From positions 372,001 through 436,000 of the forward strand of contig NZ_CP039292.1 of NCBI RefSeq assembly GCF_004798665.1: a DNA stretch of 64,000 bases, given 5' to 3'. Every line of letters begins with the position of its first letter. Positions within the stretch are counted from its first letter, which is position 1. Both the position numbers and the translations under genes were made by a program. The notes under the pieces are model-generated. The model made no database searches, was not told where the DNA came from, and saw only the letters and a program-made list of their open reading frames with translations. The stretch is from Actinomyces procaprae. GTDB taxonomy: Bacteria > Actinomycetota > Actinomycetes > Actinomycetales > Actinomycetaceae. Shown here piece after piece: positions 42,977 to 51,465 of the stretch.

Positions 42977-43986
42977 GGGCGTGTTGCGTTAGTCGGGTGG
43001 GGTGGTCGGCGTGGTGTGCGGGATGGGGGGAGGCCTTTGGGGTATCACGGGTGGTGTGAGAACAAACCGTGACACTGCCAAAGGCCTCGACCGTTGAGTA
43101 TAGACGCTGCCGCTCGTCATGACCTGACCGATGCTCAGTGGGGGCTGCTCGAGCCCCTGCTGCCCGCCCCGCCTGTTCGTGGCAGGCCGCGCGTGTATCC
43201 GCTGCGGGACATGATCAACGCCGTACGGTGGAGAACCCGGGTCGGTGCGCCCTGGCGTGACGTACCGGCCCGCTACGGGCCGTGGTGGAGGGCCCTGCGC
43301 CCTGTACCGGGCCTGGCAGACCGATGGGGTGTGGGAGCGCATCGAGTCCGCCCTTGTCGCCCAGGCCGACGCCGCCGGCAAGATCGGCTGGCGGGTGTCG
43401 GTGGATTCGACCACCTGTCGGGCGCATGTGCATGCCGCTGGGGCGCGCAAGGACAGTCCCCAGCTGGTGGAGGGGGAGCCCGAGGATCACGCCCTGGGGA
43501 CCTCTCGGGGTGGCTGGTCGACCAAGGTTCACGCCGCCGTGGACGCCGCCTGCGGCATGCTGGCCGGGGTGCTGACCGCCGGACAGGTCGCGGACTGCCC
43601 GATGATGATCCCCGTCCTAGACAAGATATGTGTCCAGCGTCCTGCCGGTGGACGGCCCCGCACCAGGCCGCAGATGGTGCTGGCCGACAAGGCCTACTCC
43701 TCAAAGGGGAACCGGGACTGGCTGCGCAACCACCACATCAAGGCCACCATCCCTATCAAGGCAGACCAGGCCGACAACCGCCGCCGACGCGGCAGCGCCG
43801 GGGGCAGACCGCCCGCCTTCGACCCCGTGGCCTACAAGGACCGCAACGCCGTGGAGCGGTGCTTCGGCCAGCTCAAGCAGAACCGCGCCATGGCCACCAG
43901 GTACGACAAGCTCGCCGTCCGCTACCAAGCCACCACCCACATCGCCAGCATCGACCACTGGCTCAAACGACTTACATAACACGCCC
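42977..43986 (+). mobile_element. IS5-family insertion sequence (IS427-like), 1010 bp
   Basis: Terminal inverted repeats begin GGGCGTGTT and end AACACGCCC; similarity continues inward (GCGTTAGTCG against ATGTAAGTCG). TA on both sides (42975-42976 and 43987-43988) is the apparent target duplication. One transposase is encoded in two overlapping frames. Removing the element with one TA restores a 22-bp sequence identical to 42390-42411, a direct record of the empty site. Confidence 0.93.
43094..43979 (+). CDS. IS5-family DDE transposase in two overlapping frames
   Basis: The first frame starts at a TTG at 43094 and gives the N-terminal domain (LTDAQWGLLEPLLPAP ... PWRDVPARYGPWWR). The second, +1 relative to it, runs to the stop at 43979 and gives the catalytic domain (CALYRAWQTDGVWERI; D in VSVDSTT; D in VLADKAYSS; E in AVERCFGQLKQNR). 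The join must occur near 43285-43300, by ribosomal frameshifting as in other IS427-group elements or because the copy is broken. All three DDE residues are present, so the element could be active. Confidence 0.85.
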
Positions 43987-44064
43987 TAATCCTCCCGCCC
44001 TCCTCGCCTGGAGCATTGTCTTCCCGCCCTCCTGGACCGCGTTTTCTCTCCGGACCTGCACCCA

Positions 44065-44460
44065 GGCGCGAGGGCGGTGATCCACCTGGTCGCGTGTCAG
44101 GGGTTACGCGTGCACGAGTCCACCGAGGTTCGCGGCGAGGCCGTTGATACCGTTGCGAACGCCCTGACCGTCACCGATAAGGGCGGCCGGGTTGATGCGC
44201 GGTCCTGCCCCGCGCCACAGGATCGTTGCCGCCGCACAACTCCGGCGATACTCGGTGGCCGCGCTCCTGCACGGTACGGTCTCACGCGCGCGCAGCTCGG
44301 GCAGATGCTCGGCGTGCCCGGTCAGAGCGTCTCCAACCGGCTGCGCGGCAAGGTCCGCTGGACCGCCGGCGATCTCGCCGTCACGGCGGCGGCCTGCGGC
44401 GTAGACGTCGCCGACCTCTACCCGACCCGCACGGCGGACGGGTGGCAGCCGGCCCCCTTC
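44065..44460 (+). pseudogene. Remnant of a tyrosine integrase joined to an XRE-type HTH fragment
   Basis: The open frame first reads AVIHLVACQGLRVHESTEVR and ALTVTDKGGR, resembling the catalytic box I of phage integrases (GLRxxE with the catalytic Arg, then the KGGK turn). It then passes in frame to LTRAQLGQMLGVPGQSVSNR and DLAVTAAACGVDVADLYPT, an XRE-like helix-turn-helix with its C-cap. The rest of both proteins is missing. It lies directly beside tRNA-Lys, the usual address of integrating elements. The interval 43989-44479 holds nothing else. Confidence 0.55.
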
Positions 44461-44479
44461 GTGCCGGCCCGGCGTGAGG

Positions 44480-44553
44480 TGCCCCCCGTGGGGCTCGAAC
44501 CCACGACCTTCGGATTAAAAGTCCGCAGCTCTGACCAACTGAGCTAGAGGGGC
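44480..44553 (-). tRNA. tRNA-Lys (TTT)
   Basis: A 74-nt cloverleaf on the minus strand: acceptor GCCCCTC / GGGGGGC with discriminator A, anticodon loop CTTTTAA with anticodon TTT, and T-loop TTCGAGC. No CCA is encoded. Confidence 0.96.
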
Positions 44554-44646
44554 GCACCGCGGGCCGGGAGTAGATCTCGGACGCCGTCGGCGTCGCCAGC
44601 ATAGTCGATCGCCGTATGCAGGCATCCACGTGGATCGGAGGTCCGG

Positions 44647-44764
44647 GCGCGTCCCATCTGCGTCGGCCCCGTCCGCGCGCGTCCCATCTGCGCTGGCCCT
44701 GTCCGCGTCGGCCCCGCATCCGTGCACGCGCCCCGCATCCGTGCACGCGCCCCGTCCGTGCGCG
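44647..44764. repeat. Adjacent 30-bp and 19-bp tandem repeats
   Basis: Two 30-bp units beginning GCGCGTCCCATCTGCG (44647-44676 and 44677-44706, a few mismatches) are followed by two exact 19-bp units CCCCGCATCCGTGCACGCG (44712-44730 and 44731-44749) and a partial third. They end about 60 bp before the next gene. Confidence 0.85.
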
Positions 44765-44823
44765 ACAATGGACGCCGGACACCGCCAGCGCGCGGGACTC
44801 ACTCGGAATCGCTAGGAGTTCCT

Positions 44824-45513
44824 ATGGCCCGTCAGTTTCACCGCCCGGCACGACTCGACCCCGAGGCCGCCGAGAACATCGAGGGAGGCGTCGACACTGC
44901 CGTCGCCTCCGAGCTCGCCCACCGCGCCGCGCAGGCACTTGTCGGCGGCTTTCCGGACGAAGACGTTGACGCCGATGCCTCGGTTGAGCGGATCACCCGT
45001 GACGGCGTCGTCGCGGCCGTGGCCACTCACGGGGTGGACGCCGTCGCCGAGCTGTGGGCTGACTCGCCTGCCACTACGCTTCCGGGCGCGCTTTGGCGGC
45101 TGTTCCTGGTGCGCGAGTGGATTCGACGTGACCTGGAGCTGGTGGAGCGACGGTACGCGACCGTCGTGGACTTGGCGGCTGCCGCGAGCGAGCCGGAGGG
45201 GGCTGCCGCCCTCGCCCGCCTTGATGCGGCCCTGAAGGATGCTCGTCGCGTCCCGTCGCCGCAGCAGGTCCGTGCCGCGATCGACGACGTCCTTGCCGGC
45301 CGCAGGGACGGCTCAGTGCCGGCGCTCGCGCCCGTGCTGACGGTTACGGCCGGGTTCCTGCGTGCCCTGGCGGCCGGCTCCAGTCCCACTTGGATCGACG
45401 ACGACGCCGACGAGCTCGCTCATCGGGTCACCCGCCGAGACTCGGCCCTGCTGGCTACCGCCGAGGAGCTCGCCGATGCGGCGAAGCGGGCCGGTGCGGG
45501 ATTGCTGGAGTGA
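44824..45513 (+). CDS. Conserved-looking cytosolic protein of unknown function
   Basis: The 229-residue product has no signal peptide or membrane segment. It is predicted to be mostly helical and acidic, rich in Ala, Asp and Glu (for example HRAAQALVGGFPDEDVDADA and LWRLFLVREWIRRDLELVER). I do not recognise a family. AGGAG precedes the ATG at 44824. It lies upstream of ppk on the same strand with a 220-nt gap. Confidence 0.7.
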   Translation: MARQFHRPARLDPEAAENIEGGVDTAVASELAHRAAQALVGGFPDEDVDADASVERITRDGVVAAVATHGVDAVAELWADSPATTLPGALWRLFLVREWIRRDLELVERRYATVVDLAAAASEPEGAAALARLDAALKDARRVPSPQQVRAAIDDVLAGRRDGSVPALAPVLTVTAGFLRALAAGSSPTWIDDDADELAHRVTRRDSALLATAEELADAAKRAGAGLLE

Positions 45514-45733
45514 ACGTTCGCGCACGCGTGGGTGAGCCCCGCTGCCGCTGTCGGGTTCCTGTCGTTCGTCGGAATGGTCGCGCGCGCGGGTGAGCCGCGG
45601 TGCCGGGAGCCACGTTCGCCGTCGGGGTTGCTGAGGCCCCTGAGGGCCCTTGAGGGCAGCCGGGGTCGCGCTCCCAGGGTCAGTTGGCGCGGTTCACTGT
45701 TCGCTCGCGGCCGGGACGTGGGACGATTCACCC

Positions 45734-48448
45734 ATGACGACGCCCGACTCCGAAGCGACCCCCTCAACGACCTCGGCGCCACTGGCCTCCTTCCTCGGCG
45801 GCTGGGCCCGTGCGCAGGCCCGCCATGCCGCCGCCCCGGGCCCCGCGTCGATCCTTTCAGAGGAGGCGGGGGAGACATCCGCGCCCTCCGCCGACTTAGC
45901 AGCCGCTGCAGCCTCGACCACTGAACCGACCGATCAGGAGGTCATTGAGGACCACGTCATCGAGGCTGCCGACCCGCGTGACTTCGTTGAAGACGACGCC
46001 GGTCCCCAGTACGAGGATGAGGACTTCGACGAGGAGGCCTCCGACGCGGCCGCCGCCAATGGCGCATCCGGGGTAGCCCCTGCCGCGCCTGCCGACGCCA
46101 ACGGGCACACCGAGGTCCTGGACGCCGGGGCGTCCGCGCCCCAGCCTGATGCCGACCCGGGCGAGGTCGTGCCCTCGCAGGCGGATGGGGATGCGGCTGT
46201 GAACTCCGCGGCGGGTGCCGACGCGGGCCCGGGCGCGGAGGCCGCCGCCGAGCTGGAGGCCGCCGTCGAGCTGGAGGCCGACGCCGAGCTGGAGGCCGAC
46301 GCCGACCCGCAGACCGATATTGACCCGGAGGCGGACCTGCCGCCCCTGGACTCGTTCACGGAACGTTTTGCGGATCGGGAGCTGACCTGGCTTGACTTCA
46401 ACCAGCGTGTCCTGGAGCAGGCGGAGGACCAGGATCTCCAGCTGCTGGAGCGCGCCTGGTTCGCCGCGATCTTCTCCTCCAACCTTGACGAGTTCTACAT
46501 GGTGCGCGTGGCCGGGCTGATGCGCCGCATCAAGGCCGGTATCACCCCGGTGCGCGCCTCCGGGCTGGATGCGCACCAGGTGGTGGCCGCCATCACCGAG
46601 CGTGCCAAGGAGCTCACGGCCCGTCAGGCCGCCCTGTTCCAGGAGGACATCCGCCCCAAGCTCGCCGAGCACAACATCGAGATCCTCACGTGGGATCAGC
46701 TGACCTCCGAGCAGGCGGAGAAGATCACCCGCTACTTCCGCCACCAGATCTTCCCGGTGCTCACGCCGCTGGCCGTGGATCCCTCGCACCCCTTCCCGTA
46801 CATCTCCGGCCTGTCGTTGAACCTGGCGGTGCTGCTGCGCAACCCGCGGTCCGGGAAGGAGCACTTCGCCCGGGTAAAGGTGCCGCAGTCGCTGCCACGC
46901 CTGATCACGGTGCCCGGGCGGGAGCTGGACCCCAAGAACAAGCGGGCGGGCACCGCCTTCATCCCGATCGAGATCGTCATCGCCCAGCACCTGGACCACC
47001 TCTTCCCGGGCATGGACATCCTCGAGCACCACCTCTTCCGGGTGACCCGCAACGAGAACCTGGAGGTGGAGGAGGACGACGCCGAGAACCTGCTCAAGGC
47101 CATGGAGAAGGAGCTTGAGCGCCGTCGCTTCGGGGCGAGCGTGCGCCTGGAGGTGGAGGACACCATCAGCCCGTTCGTGCGCCGCTACCTGGTGCGCGCC
47201 CTGAACCTGCACGACGACGACGTGTTCGAGCTGCCTGCGCCGCTGGACCTGACCAGCCTCAATCAGCTGCACGATCTGGACATTCCGGAGCTGAAGTACC
47301 CGCGATTCGTGCCGGTCACCGCAGCCGGGCTCGCCCCCCAGGAGTCCAGCACGCCCGGGGACATCTTCGCCGCCATGCGCGAGCATGACGTGCTGCTGCA
47401 CCACCCGTACGACTCCTTCTCCACCTCCGTGCAGGAGTTCGTCTCCCAGGCTGCCGCCGACCCCAAGGTGCTGGCCATCAAGCAGACCCTGTACCGCACC
47501 AGTGGGGACTCCCCGATCGTGGACGCCCTCATCGAGGCTGCGGAGGCCGGCAAGCAGGTGGTGGCGATCGTGGAGATCAAGGCCCGCTTCGATGAGGAGA
47601 ACAACATCTCCTGGGCTCGCAAGCTCGAGCGCGCCGGCGTGCACGTCGTCTACGGCATGGTTGGGCTCAAGACCCACTGCAAGCTGCTGCTGGTGGTGCG
47701 CCAGGAGTCCGACGGGCTGCGCCGCTACTGCCACGTCGGCACCGGCAACTACCACCCCAAGACCGCCCGCGGATACGAGGACCTGGGCCTGCTCACCTGC
47801 GACCGGGACGTCGCCCAGGACCTGACGGCCCTGTTCAACCAGCTCTCCGGCTACGCGCCACGCGCCCGCTTCCGCCGCCTGCTGGTGGCTCCGCGCACGG
47901 TGCGAGATGGGCTCATTGAGCGCATTGAGCGGGAGATTGCGAACAAGCGGGCCGGCAAGCCCGCCTGGATCCGCATCAAGGTCAACTCGATCATTGATGA
48001 GGCCTGCATCGACGCCTTGTACCGGGCCAGCCGGGCCGGCGTCGACGTCGACATCGTGGTGCGCGGCATCTGCGGGCTGCGGGCCGGCGTCCCCGGGCTG
48101 AGCGAGCACATTCGGGTCCGTTCCATCCTGGGGCGCTACCTGGAGCACTCCCGCATTTACGCCTTCTGCAACGACGGCGAAACCGACCTGTTCATCGGCT
48201 CGGCCGACCTGATGCACCGTAACCTCGACCGGCGGGTGGAGGCGCTTGTGCGCATCACCGATCCCGTTATGGTCGGCCAGTTGGAGTGGCTCGTCACGCA
48301 CGCGGCCAGCGACGCGGTCTCCTCCTGGTGGCTCAACCCCGATGGAACCTGGACCCGGCACACTCGCGATGCCGAGGGCAACCGGCTCGAGGACATCCAG
48401 ACGACGCTGATGACCTGGGCGCGCTCGCGCCTGCGGGGTGGGCACTGA
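45734..48448 (+). CDS. ppk1: Polyphosphate kinase 1 with long acidic N-terminal extension
   Basis: Reversibly transfers the gamma phosphate of ATP to polyphosphate. The PPK1 region starts near residue 210 ([19 protein letters not shown]) and runs to the C-terminus. The phospho-histidine is H648 in [13 protein letters not shown], followed by [23 protein letters not shown] shortened here to its first 20 residues. The ~205 residues before it are Ala/Asp/Glu-rich with repeating ELEA and EADA units, so the 904-residue chain is about 200 longer than the usual ~700. The ATG at 45734 is chosen, but no strong ribosome site is seen. It is followed by the MutT1-type gene 19 nt later. Confidence 0.93.
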   Translation: MTTPDSEATPSTTSAPLASFLGGWARAQARHAAAPGPASILSEEAGETSAPSADLAAAAASTTEPTDQEVIEDHVIEAADPRDFVEDDAGPQYEDEDFDEEASDAAAANGASGVAPAAPADANGHTEVLDAGASAPQPDADPGEVVPSQADGDAAVNSAAGADAGPGAEAAAELEAAVELEADAELEADADPQTDIDPEADLPPLDSFTERFADRELTWLDFNQRVLEQAEDQDLQLLERAWFAAIFSSNLDEFYMVRVAGLMRRIKAGITPVRASGLDAHQVVAAITERAKELTARQAALFQEDIRPKLAEHNIEILTWDQLTSEQAEKITRYFRHQIFPVLTPLAVDPSHPFPYISGLSLNLAVLLRNPRSGKEHFARVKVPQSLPRLITVPGRELDPKNKRAGTAFIPIEIVIAQHLDHLFPGMDILEHHLFRVTRNENLEVEEDDAENLLKAMEKELERRRFGASVRLEVEDTISPFVRRYLVRALNLHDDDVFELPAPLDLTSLNQLHDLDIPELKYPRFVPVTAAGLAPQESSTPGDIFAAMREHDVLLHHPYDSFSTSVQEFVSQAAADPKVLAIKQTLYRTSGDSPIVDALIEAAEAGKQVVAIVEIKARFDEENNISWARKLERAGVHVVYGMVGLKTHCKLLLVVRQESDGLRRYCHVGTGNYHPKTARGYEDLGLLTCDRDVAQDLTALFNQLSGYAPRARFRRLLVAPRTVRDGLIERIEREIANKRAGKPAWIRIKVNSIIDEACIDALYRASRAGVDVDIVVRGICGLRAGVPGLSEHIRVRSILGRYLEHSRIYAFCNDGETDLFIGSADLMHRNLDRRVEALVRITDPVMVGQLEWLVTHAASDAVSSWWLNPDGTWTRHTRDAEGNRLEDIQTTLMTWARSRLRGGH

Positions 48449-48467
48449 CAGGCGGAAAGCAACGGAG

Positions 48468-49487
48468 ATGGCAGACAAGTCCAACGCTAAGCCCACCGTT
48501 CGGGCTGCCGGCGCCCTGGTGTGGCGGGAGGCGAACGGCCACCTGGAGGTCCTCCTGGTGCATCGTCCCCGCTACGACGACTGGTCCTTCCCCAAGGGCA
48601 AGGTGGAGCCGGGGGAGTCGGTGCGTACCTGCGCGGTGCGAGAGATCGCTGAGGAGACTGGTATTCAGGTTGCCTTGGGGCAGCCTCTGGACACGGTCCG
48701 CTACCGCCTGCCCGACGGCGCACGCAAGGAGGTCCGGTACTGGGCGGCCCGCGAGCTGCCGGACGACTCACCGGCCCTGCGTGCCCGCATTCCGGTGGCC
48801 CCGGCCGACGCGGCGGAGATCGACGACGTCGAGTGGGTGCGTTCGAAGAAGGCCCGCACGCTGCTCACTCACCCGGCTGACCGTGACCTGCTGGGATCCC
48901 TGGTGGACCTGTGGGAGGACGGCAAGCTCGACACCTGGACCTTCGTACTGGTGCGCCACGCCCGTGCCGTCAAGCGCTCGGTGTGGAACCGCCCCAAGGA
49001 GAGGGATGCGGAGACGGATGAGGCCACACGCCCGCTGACCAAGGACCAGGGGGAGGTACGCGCTCGCGCACTGGTGCCGGTGCTGGCCGCCTACGGCGTC
49101 GCCCAGGTGATCACCAGCCCGTGGCGGCGCTGCTACGACACGGTCGCCCCGTACACGCGGGCGGCGGGCCTGGAGCTGGTGACCGAGCCGGCGCTGACGG
49201 AGTCCGCCCATGCGGCCAAGCCGAAGGCGGCCCGCAAGGTGGTCTCCAAGGTGCTGCGGCGCCGCGACGTACCGGTCGCCGTGTGTACTCACCGCCCGGT
49301 GCTTCCCAGCGTCATGGAGGCCATCTCTGATTACGCGCCCGGCAAGCTCCTGCGCTCGGTGCCGGACCAGGATCCGTGGCTGAAGACGGGGGAGATCATG
49401 GTGGTCCACATGGCGCGTCGGCCGCGCGGCAAGATCCGCGCCGTTGCCATTGAGAAGCAGCGTCCAATGCTGTCTGAGGGACGCTGA
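48468..49487 (+). CDS. mutT1: MutT1-type NUDIX hydrolase fused to a histidine phosphatase
   Basis: Two-domain 339-residue protein. The N-terminal NUDIX domain carries the box GKVEPGE...REIAEETGI (about 44-66), and the C-terminal histidine-phosphatase domain carries LVRHARA (161-167) and a C-terminal THRP. The mycobacterial MutT1, also next to ppk, degrades 8-oxo-(d)GTP and diadenosine polyphosphates. That role is inferred here. GGCGGAAAG precedes the ATG; the 19-nt gap indicates an operon with ppk1. Confidence 0.92.
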   Translation: MADKSNAKPTVRAAGALVWREANGHLEVLLVHRPRYDDWSFPKGKVEPGESVRTCAVREIAEETGIQVALGQPLDTVRYRLPDGARKEVRYWAARELPDDSPALRARIPVAPADAAEIDDVEWVRSKKARTLLTHPADRDLLGSLVDLWEDGKLDTWTFVLVRHARAVKRSVWNRPKERDAETDEATRPLTKDQGEVRARALVPVLAAYGVAQVITSPWRRCYDTVAPYTRAAGLELVTEPALTESAHAAKPKAARKVVSKVLRRRDVPVAVCTHRPVLPSVMEAISDYAPGKLLRSVPDQDPWLKTGEIMVVHMARRPRGKIRAVAIEKQRPMLSEGR

Positions 49488-49751
49488 CTCACCTGTCGCC
49501 CTGGCTGCGGGGAGCCGACTGCGGCGACGTGGAGAACAGGGTGTTGGGACGCCGGGCCGGAGAGCGCCAGTCGGCGCGATGGCCGCTCGCGGCGGCTTAT
49601 GTTGGAGCCCGGGGCCCGTCGCGGCCCGACGTCGCTACCAGAGTAGTACACGTGCGCAGGCACTCGGCGCGGGTACGCCCGCCGCGGACGCCAAGACCGC
49701 GCCACAAACGGGGCGGCTCGTTTCGAAGTGCGTGGCCGTTGAGCCTGCCGG

Positions 49752-49923
49752 TTGGACCGCCGTTCCCCCGTTGGACCCCTGTGCCCCCGTTGGACCCCTG
49801 TTCTCCCGTTGGACCCCTGTTCTCCCGTTGGACCGCCGTAGCCGCTGGTTACAGCGGTCCATCGGGGCGTAAGCGGTCCATCGGGGCGTAAGCGGTCCAA
49901 CGGGGCGTAAGCGGTCCAACGGG
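49752..49923. repeat. Mirrored 19-bp array, family A copy 3
   Basis: Left units TTGGACCGCCGTTCCCCCG (49752-49770), then three TTGGACCCCTGT... units (49771, 49790, 49809), lead to a core at 49828-49861 that is the reverse complement of the 16.4 and 17.5 kb cores with one or two changes. Right units GCGGTCCATCGGGGCGTAA follow at 49854, 49873 and (CAACGG variant) 49892, plus a partial unit. The period is again exactly 19 bp. The flanking sequence 49488-49751 has no gene. Confidence 0.92.
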
Positions 49924-50016
49924 TGCCGGAGACTGTGTGCCGACGTGCACGGGCTTCGGCGCCAGCGGCGGGCTGTTGCAGGCGGACAGGTCGGCGCCCC
50001 TCGCCTCGTACACCAA

Positions 50017-50046
50017 GAAGGTCCATGAGCGAACTCATGGACCTTC
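50017..50046. terminator. Perfect 13-bp hairpin near tRNA-Pro
   Basis: GAAGGTCCATGAG and CTCATGGACCTTC flank CGAA. On the minus strand it lies about 165 nt beyond tRNA-Pro, past the duplicated 78-bp segment, and may end that transcript. Confidence 0.65.
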
Positions 50047-50051
50047 ATATT

Positions 50052-50208
50052 GTCGGGGTATTCGGCCTGGCGGCCTTGTTGCCCCTTCCTCCTCAGACGC
50101 CTCACGAGCAAGCTCGCGGGCGTCCTCGTCGTCGGGGTATTCGGCCTGGCGGCCTGTTGCCCCTTCCTCCTCAGACGCCTCACGAGCAAGCTCGCGGGCG
50201 TCCTCGTC
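50052..50208. repeat. Tandem duplication of a ~78-bp segment at the tRNA-Pro 3' end
   Basis: Two copies (50052-50130, 79 bp; 50131-50208, 78 bp) differ by one inserted T. Each begins GTCGGGGTATTCGG and ends GGGCGTCCTCGTC. The first 8 bases repeat the terminal GTCGGGGT of the tRNA region that follows at 50209, so the copies abut the tRNA 3' end. Confidence 0.9.
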
Positions 50209-50209
50209 G

Positions 50210-50283
<74 letters not shown>

Positions 50284-50510
50284 TGTGCGAGATGACTATA
50301 ACCGTCGTTCCCGCGGTGTGGGAAATCGTGTCCCTGAGGGGTAGGTCACCTGTTGCGCGGCGGAGTGGCAAGAGCGGCGGTACAACGGTCCAGCAGCTTC
50401 CGCCAAGGCCGTCAGGCGGCCCAGGGTTCTCCACGTGCGGCGCGCTGAGGCCGGCGGGCGCCCGGTTCGGCCGATCGGGCAAGTCGGCTGCCGTGTCGGC
50501 GGAGCCGGTC

Positions 50511-51464
50511 TCAGTCTGCGGGCCGCAGCGTCAGGAGCGTCGCCTCCGGACGGCACGCCACACGGACAGGCGTGTACGGGCTGGTGCCCAGGCCGGCGGA
50601 CACGTGCAGGAACATGCGGTCGGCGTCCCGCTCCCCGGGGCGGGTGTCCGGCCAGCGGGACAGGCCCGAGGCGCGGCCCCGGTTGAGGTCGCAGTTGGTC
50701 ACCAGGGCGCCATACCCGGGCAGACACAACTGCCCGCCATGGGTGTGCCCGGCAAATGCGAGCCCGACACCGTCGCCCGCCATGGCGTCCAGCACGCGCC
50801 GGTAGGGGGCGTGCATCAGCCCGAGCCGCAGGGCGCGGCCGGCACGGTCGCGCACCGCGTCGTCGTCGACCGCCGGGGCCGGCGCGGGGAAGACATCCCG
50901 GTCCACGTGCGGGTCGTCCACACCGACCATGCCGATACGGCGGTCGCCGACCGTGAGCGTGCCCCGCCTGTTGGTGAGATCGGTCCAGCCGCCGCCGGCC
51001 TGCAGGTCGCGCACCTCCCGCCAGGGGAGCTCCTCGACGGCGGCCTCCTGCTCGGGGTCGTCCCCGGAGCGCGGATCCCGGCGCAGGTAGCGGGTGGGTA
51101 GCTTGAACACGGTGCTGCGGTAGTCGTGATCGCCCATGACGAACGCCCCGGGCAGATGCAGGAACGGCTCCAGGGCCCGTGCGAGTGGCTCCAGTCCGCT
51201 GGCGAAGGAGAGGTTATCGCCCGTATTGACGACGACGTCGGGGTGGGTGTCTGCGAGCCTCCGCACCCATTCCACGCGGGCTTCGGTGCGGTCGGTCAGG
51301 TGCAGGTCGGCCAGGTGCAGGATCGTCAGCGGGCGCTCGCCGGAGGCCAGCACGGGCACGTCAATGCGACGCAGCACCGGCATGCGCGCCTCAATCACCG
51401 CATACCCGAGCAGGCCGACGCCGACGGTCAGGGCACCGAGCAGGGCGGTGCGTGCCGGGGGCAT
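50511..51464 (-). CDS. Membrane-anchored metallophosphoesterase (YkuE-like)
   Basis: The 317-residue protein has an N-terminal signal-anchor (about 8-28) and a calcineurin-like domain with HLADLHL, NTGDNLS, MGDHDYRS and GHTHGGQLCLPG in order; the third motif is GDHD rather than GNHD. Relatives act on phospholipid-type phosphoesters outside the membrane. The ATG at 51464 begins one base after the PBP stop with GAGGA upstream. The order PBP then phosphoesterase is also seen in mycobacteria. Confidence 0.9.
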   Translation of the reverse strand: MPPARTALLGALTVGVGLLGYAVIEARMPVLRRIDVPVLASGERPLTILHLADLHLTDRTEARVEWVRRLADTHPDVVVNTGDNLSFASGLEPLARALEPFLHLPGAFVMGDHDYRSTVFKLPTRYLRRDPRSGDDPEQEAAVEELPWREVRDLQAGGGWTDLTNRRGTLTVGDRRIGMVGVDDPHVDRDVFPAPAPAVDDDAVRDRAGRALRLGLMHAPYRRVLDAMAGDGVGLAFAGHTHGGQLCLPGYGALVTNCDLNRGRASGLSRWPDTRPGERDADRMFLHVSAGLGTSPYTPVRVACRPEATLLTLRPAD

Positions 51465-51465
51465 T

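Noticed and set aside
44077..44547. Complete 156-codon gene at the tRNA-Lys boundary
   Set aside because: Its last ~25 codons lie inside tRNA-Lys and both recognisable domains are fragments, so it is annotated as a remnant.
45896..48496. 866-codon open frame antisense to ppk1
   Set aside because: Product of the GC-rich third positions of ppk1; no domain or start signal.
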